From assembly GCA_947095585.1 (NCBI GenBank), contig OX352765.1:90294965-90358964 (forward strand): 64,000 nt of DNA, read 5' to 3'. Made by a program: the position numbers and the translations under genes. Below, piece after piece: positions 43,550-54,984 of this stretch. Within the stretch, counting starts at the first letter, position 1; each line of letters starts with the position of its first letter. This DNA is from Nephrocerus scutellatus (Eukaryota; Arthropoda; Insecta; Diptera; Pipunculidae). The notes beneath the pieces are model-generated. The model did no database searches, was not told the DNA's origin, and was given only the letters and a program-made list of their open reading frames with translations.

Positions 43550-44321
43550 TCAACGTAATCTACTTTGATAGATCGCCGCCACAACCCAAACCTGATGACG
43601 GTACGAACGTACCGAGGTGCCAACGTCGACTCGGACCATTATCCTTTAGGTATGATGGTCCGAGCGCGGATTGCATCAATACGAAAGACTGCATCCGCAA
43701 ATCAGATTCGAGAAGAGAAATGGGCACGCCTTAGAAATACTGTCATTAGTACTGCTGACTCCATATTAGGCAGTAGTCGTAGATATCGACTTCTTCGATG
43801 ACGAATATTAGCTAGCGACTGAACGTAAGAAGGTTGCGTACCCACTAATGCAACATATCATAGAACGCGGGCACGCGAAGATGAATATAAAGAGCTCAGA
43901 AGATATGAAAAACAGTTCACCGGCGAAATTAAGCAGCCTGGGAGAAGAATCTCGTCCGTGAACTAGAACAGTATAGAGAACGAGGACCGCACCAGGCGTG
44001 GAAGTTCTACCAAAGAGTCCACGGTATGACGCAATATACACCGCGTTGCACATACTGCAAGGACAAAGAGGGTAATCTGATCGCCCATCTTAAAGGCATC
44101 TTAGAGTGATGGAAAGAGCACTTCAATGAGTTGGTAAATGGCCAGCTTACTGAGGAATTGGAGGCTCGACCAATGACTGAATATCACATTATGCTGCCGC
44201 CATCAAGCATAAACGAAATTAGCAGAGGCCCCAGAATTAGCATACGCTTAAGTCATCATTGGTCCATAGCAGTGTGGTTTCATCCCAGGCAAATCAACAA
44301 CTGATCAGATTTCCATCATTT
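43550..44321 (+). pseudogene. RTE-type LINE, end of endonuclease to RT start
   Basis: The plus strand encodes VRTYRGANVDSDHYPLGMMV (about 43600-43660), with the endonuclease SDH motif, then IREEKWARLRNTVISTADSI (about 43705-43766). These are followed by YKELRRYEKQF, LVRELEQYRERGPHQAWKFY (about 43955-44012), CKDKEGNLI, WKEHFNELV and finally QCGFIPGKSTTDQISII (about 44270-44320), an RT finger motif (QxGFRxGRSTxDQI). Homologous to 40980-41110 (minus) and to 57650-57720. It is cut off exactly where a palindromic cluster begins. Confidence 0.85.
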
Positions 44322-44520
44322 CCTCCCCATCGGGACATAAGTCCAAAAAAATATGTTGTGATACATAAAATGGCTCCGGTAAAAAGGCGCAAGTCCCAAC
44401 ATATTGTTTTGTTCTTATGTCCCGATGGGGAGGGACATTAGTCCCTAATTCGATTTGGGACATATGTCCTTAAGTGGGACATAAGTCCCAATTTTTTCTT
44501 TTGGGACCTATGTCCCAGCG
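44322..44520. repeat. palindrome cluster, possible MITE
   Basis: A 20-bp perfect inverted repeat occupies 44322-44341 (CCTCCCCATCGGGACATAAG) and 44414-44433. Beyond it are more imperfect palindromes built on GGGACAT.. ..GTCC: GGGACATTAGTCCC, GGGACATATGTCC, GGGACATAAGTCCC and GGGACCTATGTCCC. The cluster interrupts an RTE RT. It could be a MITE with nested terminal repeats or an expanded palindromic unit. No ORF. Confidence 0.75.
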
Positions 44521-44749
44521 CCTCAATTTTCACGTATGATACAATCACACTTACTTTGAAGGTTTGGTGTGAGCAGGATTTTTTGCATTTTTACGAGTAC
44601 AACTTCACATTGATGTTGAGTAGAAATGTACAGTCCAAATATTAGTCCTCTCCATTTCTCTGAAGCTTTTTTTTTGCTACACAACCAAATCTTGGTGTTC
44701 CCTACCAGCAACCACAAAGTTATAGTTACTAGTAAGTAAATTCCGTAAT

Positions 44750-44845
44750 TTAAAAAGTACGGCCAGATTTTATGAAGTCGAACTTTCGCACTGCAGTTAT
44801 CCACTGCTACAATTAACCCGAGATATTTAAAGGATTCCATTACTC
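44750..44845 (-). pseudogene. possible RTE thumb scrap
   Basis: On the minus strand MESFKYLGLIVAVDNCSAKV resembles the VQSFNYLGATVAADNSMESE segment of the RTE copy at 58.2 kb. The flanking sequence is not convincingly RTE. It may belong to a different, related LINE. Confidence 0.4.
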
Positions 44846-45935
44846 CTTTGATAAAACAAATTGTATAGATTGTGTAGACTGCAGACCTAAATGTTAACTG
44901 AATATCTTATATTAATCCCGTAACACAATGTGTGTATCCATTCATTAGAAAGTTAGGTTTCTGTTTCCAGATTAAGTTGAGATGCAGGTGAAGGGATTAC
45001 TCAACTTTATCCAAACACTTATATACGTCTGACTAAATTCCAAAGCTAAACCTGTGCCAACATTATTATCCGTTGAACCAAACTTTCTACCTTTGCATTT
45101 CATACACCGCAAATTGCTAGTAATTTCTAGATATATATATGTATATAGTACCAAGTAGGTCTGCCTAACGGTCTTTTGTCCTTAGTTCAGTGCCGCATTT
45201 AATGTAAAATTCAGTAATCTACGCATAACCACGATACTTAGCCTCTCAAGGGGGTTTCTAATGAAAACTTTGCCTTCTGTAGGCTCATAATGGCAGTTGC
45301 GTGACTTTATGTTTTTGAGCCTTGTTGACGGCAAAAAAGTCGAGAATAAATATTATACCTTGTAGCTGAGTGTCGTTTGCCTGTCTGTGAGTTTGGCTGT
45401 CTGAAGCAGATATGAAGTTTAACGCAAAATGTTCCTCCATTCTCGAGATATACGAACAGATATACGATTATTATTCGCCAGCTGTGCTTTGTCAAGGAGT
45501 TACACAATTATGGGAATATCTTTCAATCGACAACAGATGGTTTCTTTATGAATTTTTTAGATCTAGGAAAGCGGACTTTCTGCGCTACACTTTGATTGGC
45601 CATTAATCGATACTAAGTACTACACATTACTGCTAGGAAATTGTTTCCATTTAGATATTTTATTTTGTTGTTGCGGTTCACCGATGTGAAATGATGGGTC
45701 ATTGATCTGTGGTTTTTGTTCGATTTATTGGTAGTTGCTTAAATTTCATAAGTAGTATAATAGTATATATGTAGACTTACGTTGGGGTCTTTTTTGATCA
45801 GAATGCTTCTTTTGTTTTAACGTAAATATTTCGAAAACCGTTTGCCGTTTATTATGAAAAGTTATTGGCCAAGGCAAGATATGGTGCCACCAATATCGTA
45901 TTAATGTTGTTCTTCGTGATGCTATGATTGTTGTC
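44846..45935. other. no recognisable gene
   Basis: AT-rich. A (TA)n-type stretch (ATATATATATGTATATAG) lies near 45130. No coding or repeat match was found. Confidence 0.5.
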
Positions 45936-46089
45936 CAATTTTTAACCAGCTGCTAACTCACGATTCGAACGATGGATTTGCGTAATTCCTTTTTTGTTTT
46001 GTTCGTTATGTTCCTGGAGAAATGTTTAGCAAAAGAAAATTCGGGAAAATTACAAAAGGTGTTACATTGCGTGTAACCTTTACGCGCCG

Positions 46090-47195
46090 TGTGAAACTTC
46101 TTGATGTTGTGGGGCGAAAAACTCTCAAGAGACCCCTAAAATACCCCCAAAAGACCCTAAAAAGACTCCAAAAGAGCCTCAAAAGTCTCCCCAAAAGACC
46201 CCCAAAAACAGACAGAGAAGTGGCTTAGGTTCCCAAAATTCCAGAAATGGTTTAGTTCCCGAAATACCCGTCCCCAATAACCTTTTCCCAGTATTCCATA
46301 GGAACAAGTCTTATAGAAATCCCTTGAGAAATTGATTATTTACCGAAATTCCAGAAATGGATTAGTTCCCGAAAATCCAGTCCCTAATAACCGTATCCTA
46401 GAATTTCAATAGGAGCAAGTTTTATAGTCCCATAATAGTCCTGCATACCGAATTTCATAAAAATCGCTTGAGAAATGACTTAGTTACAAGAACTCAAAAA
46501 TGTAACACAAAATCGAAACACAAAATCGTAAAGTAGTTTCACTTACAAAAACAGTGCGTGTAACTTTTCCGCGCGTTTGAAGTGAAACTTTTTGATGTTG
46601 TAGGCAAAATAATCTCTAAAAGACCCGACATCAAGAGACCATAAAAATACTCCCAAACCCCCCCAAACCCCCCCAAAAATCATTAAAAGATCTCAGAAGG
46701 ACCCTCAAAAGAATTACAAAAGACCGCCCAAAAAACAATCAAAAAGACCCACCAAAAAACCCCAAAAGACCCCAAAAATACCCACAAAAGACACCCAGAA
46801 GATCAAAAATTACCCTCAAGAACCCACCAAAAGACCACAAAAAGACCCTCAAAAAACTCACAAAGGACACTCAAGACTCCCCAAAGACCCCTAAACGACA
46901 CAAAAAAAGACCCCAAAAACACCCAAAAGAATCATAAAAAGACCTCCGAAAGACCCTCAAAAGACTCCCAGAAGATCCCCAGAAGACCCCTAATAAACCC
47001 CCCAAAGGCCAACAAAAGTATAATATAAATAAAAGATTCTTTAAAAAACCCAAAAGATCCTCAAAACCCCAAAAGGACCACAAAAAACCTTCAAAAGAAC
47101 CCCAAATGACCCTCTAAAGACCCTCAAAAGACCACCAAAAGACCATCAAAAAACCACCAAAAGACCCCCAAAAGAACTCCTAGAGAACCCTCATT
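46090..47195. repeat. A/C-rich (AAAAGACCCC)n-like degenerate array
   Basis: Two stretches (about 46120-46210 and 46615-47195) are made of loosely repeated 10-12-bp words such as CCCCAAAAGACC, CCTCAAAAGACTCC and CCACCAAAAGACC. G occurs almost only in the GA of each word and T is rare, a strong strand asymmetry. The two stretches are separated by the 46225-46500 repeat. The copies have diverged too much for a fixed period. Not coding. Confidence 0.75.
46225..46500 (+). repeat. ~120-bp units, direct orientation
   Basis: Units share CGAAATTCCAGAAATGG, TTAGTTCCCGAAA, AATAGGA(G/A)CAAG(T/T)TTTATAG-like and CTTGAGAAAT. Copies start near 46235 and 46345, with a partial one near 46455. They are related, in inverse orientation, to 47520-47870. 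Confidence 0.7.
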
Positions 47196-47409
47196 TCAAA
47201 AAGCTCTTCATAACTTCACAAAACGATCTCAAGCAAATTTATTGAAATTTGGACAGCACAACGTCTGTTCGTTCGTATGTTCGTTATAGTCCGAGTAAGG
47301 TTTTTACGGAAAGAAAAATTGGAAGTTGCCCGGAAAATTCGAGAAAACTGCTTTTGTGACGTGACAACGTCTCACTACAAGGGGGTGCATGTTCAAAAAG
47401 TAAAATCTT

Positions 47410-47515
47410 AAGTGAGACACTGTTATGAAACACTGTTAAGTGACTGTTATTACACACTGTTAAGTGACTGTTATGACACACTGTTAAGTGTCACACTGTT
47501 ATGACACGCTGTTAA
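47410..47515. repeat. short tandem repeat CACTGTTAAGTGACTGTTA
   Basis: Four or five copies of a ~25-bp unit containing ACACTGTTAAGTGACTGTTA and GACACACTGTTAAGTG, with variants. It lies between the A/C-rich array and the inverted 120-bp units. Confidence 0.75.
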
Positions 47516-47519
47516 GGGA

Positions 47520-47870
47520 GACTATTTTGAGAACTAAGCCATTTCTCAAGTGATTCGTATGAAATTCAGAATGTAAGACTAAGATGCAACTATAAGACTT
47601 ACTCCTATGGAAATTCTAGAATATGATCATATGATCTGGAATTTCGGGAACAAAGCAATTTCAAAAGTGATTCGCATGAAATTCGGAATGAGGGCTAAGA
47701 TGCGACTATAAGACTTCTTTCTATGGAAATTCTGGAATATGTTCATTATAGTCTGGAATTTCTGGAACAAAGCCATTTCTTAAGCGATTCGCATGTTATT
47801 CGGAATGTAGGACTAAGATCCGACTATATGAGTTCTTCCTGGGATATGGTCATTAGGATCTGGAATTTTC
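47520..47870 (-). repeat. ~120-bp units, inverted orientation
   Basis: Three units start near 47528, 47640 and 47760. They share AAGCCATTTCT(C/T)AAG, GATTCG(T/C)ATG, CGGAATG and a CTATGGAAATTCTGGAATATG-like block. The reverse complement of CTGGAATTTCTGGAACAAAG matches the direct units at 46225-46500. Direct and inverted blocks face each other about 1 kb apart and could form a large imperfect stem. Confidence 0.7.
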
Positions 47871-47990
47871 AAGACTATACTATTTTGAGATGCTCGTTCG
47901 TGTTTTTTTCTTTCGTCCCGGGCAGACGTTGTCACGTTCAAAACCCACGGCCGTGTCTCCAAAAAAGCCTACCCTGCTCTTTTTTACCAA

Positions 47991-49800
47991 TTTCGCTTAA
48001 AAGATAACTTTTTCTTTTATTTGAATACTTTAAGCGTCGAAAACGACCCTTAATACAATGAGTGCATTCGGTAACGAAGAAATTTTAAGAAAAAAGTTCA
48101 TCTCATCATCATTAAGCAAACAATTGTGGTCTGCCAAATTGGAATCGCTTCTATTTTGGTTACACAAAAAACTGGTTACACACAAAATTCAATATAAGCC
48201 AATTTGAATCTGCAGTTTATGCAAAAAATCGTAAATATTTCTAACAAATGCTCCGGGGTTTTCCATGTACCTAGAATTAAATTTTTTTTTTTTGTCCTGA
48301 GCACTAACTGCAATTGCAAATTGCAACAATTTTGCGCTCCACTTGTTGGTAATGCACACACACACATACACAGAGACGTTCGAGGATAGCGATGCTTTAT
48401 TACCGCTCCTTAGACAAAATATCACTTCATAAAATTGTTTCGTTGTATACTGCTCAGCACGCTGAGTGCACGACTCCAAATGGAAAATCCTATATCCATG
48501 TTCTGTACATATTGATGGATCGACGACGGCCATAGGGCTGTCGATTCGTCGTCACCGTCGTCGTTATTATTATTTTCATTATTATTATTATTATTATTGT
48601 GTATATCTGTATCAGCTCCCCAGTGTTCATACTCGCACACACATTCTCCTCTCATGTAACAATTTTGCTAATCAAGAAAATCGCAATATGTGTTGCATGC
48701 TAGCGAGAGCAGTAAATGAAGTTCCATGATGTGATGATGATGGTGATGATGACTCCCGCACCTTAGTCCCTAGTGCACAGGCAACAATCAGCCCCATCAA
48801 CAGTCGATGTTACTGTTGCTCCAGCTCCAGTTCATATACGACTCCTGAAATATGTTTATTGCTTGTGCGCTTGCGGTAGGCATCGGTTAGGAGACGGAGC
48901 CCACATCGTCATCGTCATCATCGTGAACATTCAGTTTATAGATGCTTGGAACTGCTTGGAGGAAACACCATTTCTCACATCATTTCTATAAACGTTCAAC
49001 CGAGCCAATGAGACGGGAAGCAGCAGCTGGCGGCTGGGTCGGCGAGGAGTATGTGCACAAATTGCAAAAGGTAATAAATTGTGGCTTCCATATCACTTGA
49101 ATCGATGATGCAGGAGGAGTCTGGTATGATGGTATATTGGTTCCCCGTTCCAGTGTTCATGTTCGCTTGTTGTTGTACGCATGTACTTCGACAGCCTTCA
49201 CTGACTATCCTGACTATGCTGACGATGATGATAATGATGACGGCATAGAAAATAACGAAAATAATCAAGAAAGCGGCGAGTGAACCGTTTCATAACTTCG
49301 CCAAATGTATCGCAACTGAATCGAAAATGAAGACAATTTCTTCCTGGTTTGTAGTGAGGCATTAAGTGAGCTGTTCTTCAATTTGGAATTCACAGCCAGA
49401 TACAAATGAAAATGTAACAAATCTGTGCCACATGATTAGGTGGCTTTTGTGCGTGATGTGCTTTGGATTCATTCCCACAATTCTGTTTTAGTTTAGTGTT
49501 TGTGTGTTTTTGTTTGTGCAGTGCGTATTTGTTGCTTGTACTGCAGTGTGTAGGCAGTTATTTACAACAACGATTGTAAAATAAAGTGTTTTTTTTAATT
49601 GAATCCGACACAAACAGTTTTGCATACATTGGCCCGATTCCGCAGGCGTGCGCGTTTCAACTGCGTGCGCAAAACGTGCGTTCGTCAAAACCAACGATTA
49701 TAAATAGAGGGAACAGGAAATACATCTCTTTAGTTGTCATACGGATTAAGGTGGCTATCTTCGCGGAGCGTCTATTTCAGATCGGGAATGAACCTGGTTG
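47991..49800. other. no recognisable gene; microsatellites
   Basis: An (ATT)n run lies at 48562-48599, a GATGATGATGGTGATGATGA tract at about 48729-48750, and (AC)n near 48354-48372. No exon or transposon motif is visible on either strand. Confidence 0.5.
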
Positions 49801-49918
49801 ATTGTTGCGACGGGGAAATAGCCGCTTGGCTGAAGGCACACGCTCTAATCATTTCATGGAAGGTCCAAAACTAGTGGCAAGGGACTGCGATGAACTACTT
49901 TAACCGATAATAACATCG

Positions 49919-50286
49919 GTGTTTCTCCCAAAGAGATCAAAAATCCATTTCCCTGAACGGAGCGCAGAACGAGGGGCTCCACATAGAATGGTGGAAATGA
50001 TCAGCTGCCGGGAGGAAGATGATAGGGTGCTCACTAACATCTCCATCGACTCCCGTAGCCGAGACACAATAAAGTCCTCAGGACACTCAATAAGATACAG
50101 GAAGGAAGGAAGAAAGAGGGCTCTCAGGGGGATAGTGTGATGGAAATCACGGAAGGACAAGAGGGAGCAAATGAGGTCCCTACTTTGGAAAACCTTGCTG
50201 CCCTTCCACAACCACACATCACACAAGGGGAGTTGGATAAGATCGAACTACTAGAGGCAAACGAGTTGCCGGATGAGATCCAGTAG
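49919..50286 (+). other. coding-like remnant of unknown origin
   Basis: Two adjoining plus frames look protein-like in composition. One is 49919-50140 (basic and polar, with REEDDRVLTNISIDSRSRDT and a YRKEGRKRALRG end). The other is 50140-50286, a 48-codon ATG frame with an acidic MEITEGQEGANEVPTLENLA and ELDKIELLEANELPDEIQ. They overlap by one base between frames, as a frameshifted single gene or two short ORFs would. I do not recognise either. They sit next to a LINE endonuclease on the opposite strand, so a retrotransposon ORF1 remnant is one option. Confidence 0.3.
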
Positions 50287-50349
50287 CTCGTGTTAGAGAA
50301 GGGGCGGGGAAGCAGTCGCCCCCTCTTATTTATATCGGTGCTCCTCCGA

Positions 50350-51200
50350 GTACCTTTAAGAGTTTTTGGTGAAAGAAAACCTAGATGTATATAATGTAGG
50401 CAGGGTACAAATCGGCAGTGAGCTGCTGATTGCTTCCACTCCTTGCGATAAATGATCCCTTAATTGTTGGGGAACTGTGGGGATCTTTAGCCGGTCAATG
50501 TTATACCTAGGCATTCGGATGACATTGCGGAGTCTTTGAACTGATGCAGTACGTAACTGGACAGTAGTTACGGTAAGGTGATGATCCCGTACCATACCCA
50601 TGTCGGCTGCTCGTCTGTTTCGGACGTCTAAAGATTCTAAAACGTCGGCCAATCGCCACATGGTCGATTTGGTTGGATGATGATTGCCTGTCAGTTGACA
50701 CCCAGCAGGACTTTGTGGCAGGTCTTATGCCCAAACATGGTGCCTCCTATGACAAAGTGGTTGGTGTTACAGAAATCAACAAATTTTTTTTTACTATTGT
50801 CATTACGTCCGCCGAAGCCGTGCTTCCCAATCACATGTCTTAGTCCTTTATTGCCGTTGCCTACCTTGGCATTCAATTCCCCCAGCACGATGACAATATC
50901 TATGTTCGGCGTTGCGTTGAATACAGCGCTTAGCTGACTGTATAAATTGTCCTTCTCATCCTCAGTCGAGGTATTCGTTGGGGCGTAACACTGTATGATC
51001 GTGACGCGCCGTCAGGCCGTAGAGTGCCAGGAAATAAGGCCTCTGCGTGCTGCTGGCGGTAGCAGCAGACCCACTCCAGATTCACGGGGACTGCCGGAGA
51101 ATTTATCGGGGTAGAGTAGCACAGTGTTACACGTTGAGGATTGGTACTCTCCCGCGTCGAACCATCTTACTTCGCTCACTCCCAGTATGTCCAAATAATA
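50350..51200 (-). pseudogene. LINE APE-type endonuclease, distinct family
   Basis: On the minus strand: MDILGVSEVRWFDAGEYQSS (51194-51135), ESGVGLLLPPAARRGLISW (about 51080-51020), TIIQCYAPTNTSTEDEKDN (about 51005-50950), a LGELNAKVGNGNKG segment (50885-50845) where the usual catalytic GD-NAK motif has Glu for Asp, GKHGFGGRNDN, IGGTMFGHKTCHK, then after a frameshift NQIDHVAIGRRFR (about 50675-50635) and MGMVRDHHLTV, where the SDHHL motif reads RDHHL. The tail MPRYNIDRLKIPTV follows. This is the endonuclease pattern of the RTE/CR1-like elements often annotated 'craniofacial development protein 2-like'. Two active-site positions are altered and the RT is absent. Confidence 0.85.
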
Positions 51201-53099
51201 TCGAAGAAACTAACGTTCCAGTCGAAGAAATCTGGCATTTTGAGGAAGGACCATCCTCACATTTCAGAAACCAATCTTCGTCTGGGTACAATAGCCAAAA
51301 GTCGTCATTATTCGATCATTACTTATGCGAGGCGTTGTGCCGGTTTCATTAGCGGAGTTTTTTTTTGGTACCGCAGGGTGGTAACCCCCGTTACCTAGAC
51401 TACATATATACATATACATATATGGAGGAAAAGGATATATTTATAAACATTGTTGCCCGGGGATCACCACTAGGAGGGTAAGCCAAGCACATCACATCAC
51501 GAACTTGATTGTTGCGCTACTGGCTCAAACCAAGTTTTGAGCAGTCAGTAGTTTCCCGATCAATCGCAAAGCAAAACCCCAAGGGGGTTTAACCCTTTAT
51601 TTAGGCCCATTTATGTATTCAGACCATTGATGACCCTTGACATTTTGCAGTTTTCCTACTTTACGACCATTGGTATTAAACAATTTTCCATTTTTGTTCG
51701 CTGTGATCTCTGACCTGATGCGTGATTGCGATGCTATCTTTCACTCTGTGGCCGTTGTCCATTGAGATTTTATCATTTAGTTGTTTATCTTTATAAGACC
51801 TAATCCTCTGGAGATTTTTTAAGATTAATAAGCTTATTTATGATTACTCTTTGCACATAATTACATAAATAATATGATTCTTATTACACATCACTAACTG
51901 GACCTAAGCCAAATGGCAGTTTTTATGTTGTCCGTGGTGGGACTCTTAAGACTTTTTTCTTAGTAAAGAATAACTGAAGGAACGACTGCTTCGGTTACGG
52001 CTAGTAAATTAATAATTTATTTAAGAAGAAGAGACAGCATCTTGTATCCTTTCGTAGAATAGTTTGGGGGGGGGGGAGGAGGAATATGTCGAATACTAAA
52101 AAATCCTCAATCGTAGCATCGGAGAGAAATTTAATATTTTTCGGCGTTACTCACGATTTATGTCGGGATTTCCTCTGACTTATTCCAACTCTTAAATCCC
52201 TATAGGGATAAAACGAACTGAAATATAATGTTGGCCATAAATTTTTCATGGATTTCATCCCGAAAAAAAGATGCCAAAAAAGGGAAAAAAGTGAAGTTTT
52301 CTAACTTTGAAGAACTGGAATTGCTGTCAAGTCAACTTGCCACAAGAACTTTGCTCACCGATAACCTTTTTTTTAGTGAATGTCGCAGTAATTCGGAAAA
52401 AGTTATCCCCCACCACATTCTCTTTATATGCATGCATGTATTTGGAAGATACTAATACGAATCTACGAGTATTGATTTTCCGCCAAATACTTTTCACTTG
52501 GAGCCACATGTCGTGTCGTCGGAAATTTTTGAAATTCGATTAATTTCTGGTCTGTGCTACGTAGCGCATGGTGCCTTTAAATATCTCAGTGAAAGTTGTT
52601 GTATTGTTAACTCAGTGTAAGTCATGGTAAGCTCAGTGTGCGTTCTAGAGGTCGATCAGCCGTTGAAAGGAATGTTATTGCATTGTGCAGTGAAGCATGA
52701 ACAAATAACAACACGAACACCGAAAATTTTTATCGAAATTAGAAATTATTTTTAACTCATTGTTCATTGGAATGAACAAATCACGTCCTGAATTTTACAA
52801 CTGGAAGTTTCTATTTAAAAGAACTGAATAGTCTTTAAGTTGTTTCTGGTTGGTTGGTTTGGTTAGAAAATATAAAAATTCCACAATTATATAAATGTGT
52901 GTTTTAGGTTCAGAAAATATATTTCGGAAGCACAAACAAAACACCGCTAAAACGAAAAGTAACTTACAACAAAACAAAGTGACTGAGAATGTCATAAACT
53001 CGCTTAACTTACCTCTAATTCTTGTTTTGTTAAAAAACTTATTACCGATCTCATATTTTAGTCGATAAGAAGCTGATTTTATCATTAAACAATTCTTAA
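51201..53099. other. no recognisable gene
   Basis: No conserved motif. A G-run (GGGGGGGGGGAGGAGG) lies near 52066, and TACATATATACATATACATA is near 51401. A KKDAKKGKKVKFSNFEELE-like short frame near 52261 is isolated and unconvincing. Confidence 0.45.
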
Positions 53100-53960
53100 A
53101 TAATTTTTTTACCATGATATAATCTTCCTATAATTTTAAAATCATTCCTTAAACATCATATAAGCATCCTATTGGCATGACTTAAATATAAAAGCACCCC
53201 ATAATCATCCATCAACATAAAAAACGTCTTAGAATGCTTCTTTAATCTTCCTATAATCATCCTATAATCATTCTACAATCAAACTTTAAATATCTCATCA
53301 TCATATGACTATTTGGTATGCAATAAATTATTTTAAAACCTTTGATTTGTTTTCTGATAATGATATAGTCTTCCTATAAACTTCAAATCATTCTTATATC
53401 ATCATAAGAATCATCCAATAGTCATTATATTATCATTAAAGCACCCCATAACAAATTTTTTAATTCAAAAACCATCACATAACGATCCTATAATATTACT
53501 ATAATAACTCTACAAGTCATAATTTTAATGGTTTAATCATCCTAGGACTATTCATAATCAAATATAATCTTAAAATCATAAGAATCATCAAATAGTCATT
53601 ATATAATCATAAAAGCACCCCATAATAATTTTGTAATCCAAAAATCAGCACATAACGATCCTATAATCTTACTATAATAACTCTACAAGTCATATTTAAA
53701 ATGTGTTATCGTCCTACGGCTATTCAATACATTTGAAATCATTCTATAGTCATTTTATTACCCTTTAACCATTTTATGATCATGCTATAAATATCCTATA
53801 AAATCATTCTTTACCAAGTCTTAGACACAATAGAAGCACCCCATAAACGAAATGATCCTATCATCGTATAATATTCTTATTAAATCTTAATATATAATAA
53901 AAACAACCCATAAATGTAAAATTTCATTCTCTAATAACCAAAAGTATACTGAATTCCACT
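53100..53960. repeat. degenerate AT-rich satellite (CATCCTATAAT words)
   Basis: Built from loosely repeated words such as ATCCTATAATC, AATCATT and AAGCACCCCATAA. The marker AGCACCCCATAA recurs at about 53193, 53440, 53614 and 53835. The two central copies (about 53360-53530 and 53560-53700) are clearly alignable over ~150 bp: AAGAATCATC, AATAGTCATTAT, CACATAACGATCCTATAAT and TACTATAATAACTCTACAAG. It is G-poor on the plus strand and has no ORF. Confidence 0.8.
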
Positions 53961-54054
53961 ATAAATGCTGAAATATTAAAACAGATGCGAAGCACTGCAA
54001 CCCAACCACAAAACAGCCTCAATCGTAAAGCAAGCAGCGATGCTCATAGCGCAC

Positions 54055-54233
54055 ATCGAGTCTTGGTAGAGTTGGGGATTGAGCCCCGCGCTTTCCCACC
54101 TTGCGGTTTTAAGCTTACTCCTTTTTATTTGCCACTTAGCGGTCCTCTCTCGGGAGGAAACCGTTTTTTAATCTGTCGCTTTAAGTCCTGCAACATAACT
54201 GAGAATATTATGCTGCAGTCGGACCCCACGACC
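54055..54233 (-). mobile_element. short interspersed element, copy 3
   Basis: It matches the other two copies: on the plus strand AGTTGGGGATTGAGCCCCGC, CCACTTAGCGGTCCTC, CTTTAAGTCCTGCAACATAA and TGCAGTCGGACCCCACGACC. Flanks are CTCATAGCGCAC on the left (54043-54054) and CTCATAGATAGCGCAC on the right (54235-54250), a likely 12-bp target duplication with a 4-bp ATAG expansion. It has diverged more than copies 1 and 2. Confidence 0.7.
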
Positions 54234-54239
54234 CGCTCA

Positions 54240-54845
54240 TAGATAGCGCACAGCGCAGAACACAGTCACTATAGTATGAAATGATCTGATACCGCTAAAT
54301 GGGAAAAAAACGTGTATGGGAGCCCCCCGACCACGCGGCCAGATCACTTTCAATTTATAATAGAAAGTATTGTCACCGGAAATACACAAGTGTGCAAAGT
54401 TTCAATAAAATCGGGCTTAATGAAGTGGGTTAAAAATTTATCACAAGATCTGATCAGCCAGCCACGGACACGCAAAGTTAATGTAGAGAATTTAAAAATG
54501 AAACCTTCTCTGTATGTCTGTTCGCAATTTACTCGAAGATCGTTCATCCGATATAGCTGAAACTTTGTGATGTTGTGGAGACGATTGGTGTGGATGTTTG
54601 TAGGGGGTTAGTGTGGTGATGTTGTTAAGGAGGTTGACGTGGTGGGTGGCTACGTATTGTTTGTATGAAATTGACTCGAAGGCCATGCATTTGATAGATA
54701 GAAGTGATATATATGTGTTTGGGGAGAGGTTTAGTGTATCTTAAGGTTGGTCTTGCCGAGTCTTGGTGTTCAATTGGGTGGGCGTAGTATGGGAACAGTG
54801 TGGTGGAGGAAGCCAGGTAACGCTGGGTATTTTAGCTTGATAAAT
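54240..54845 (+). mobile_element. Helitron-like non-autonomous repeat
   Basis: It contains AGTTAATGTAGAGAATTTAA at about 54474, shared with 41974-42000, and CAGCCAGCCACGGACACGC at about 54455, shared with ~40285. A TTCATCCGATATAGCTGAAA block (the conserved 'CCGAT.T.GCTGAAA' tract) lies at 54543. TGTATCTTAAGGTTGGTCTT is shared with 17.7 kb. It ends near GCCAGGTAACGCTGGGTATT, a Helitron-type 3' hairpin. A strongly G/T-biased stretch lies at 54580-54810. No coding content. Confidence 0.5.
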
Positions 54846-54984
54846 ATAAAGTGTTTTTCAATAGGCACGTAACAATTTCGTATTTTAATACAAACGCATT
54901 ATTAAACTTTTTTTATGATCTGTCAATGTCAAAACGTCAGCCATGGTTAACGTTTTTATCATGGTGAGGTTCACGAACGAGTAA

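Larger units (their letters stand above)
45936..47990. repeat. composite repeat region, Helitron/Helentron-related flanks
   Basis: Left end: AACTCACGATTCGAACGATGG (45956-45976) with GATTTGCGTAATTC, shared with 59260-59290. Right-middle (47280-47345): AGTCCGAGTAAGGTTTTTAC, then GGAAAGAAAAATTGGAA, shared with 59165-59205. Right end near 47910: a TCCCGGGCAGACGTTGTCAC segment. In the Helentron-like copy at 59 kb these blocks lie within ~130 bp of each other. Here they are separated by about 1.3 kb of inserted or expanded repeats. The inner parts are listed separately. No ORF. Confidence 0.5.

Noticed and set aside
46871..47083. Trp/Gly/Phe-rich minus frame
   Set aside because: Complement of the A/C-rich array; no conserved motif.
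48466..48729. Frames with poly-Asn or poly-Tyr stretches
   Set aside because: Due to the (ATT)n microsatellite.
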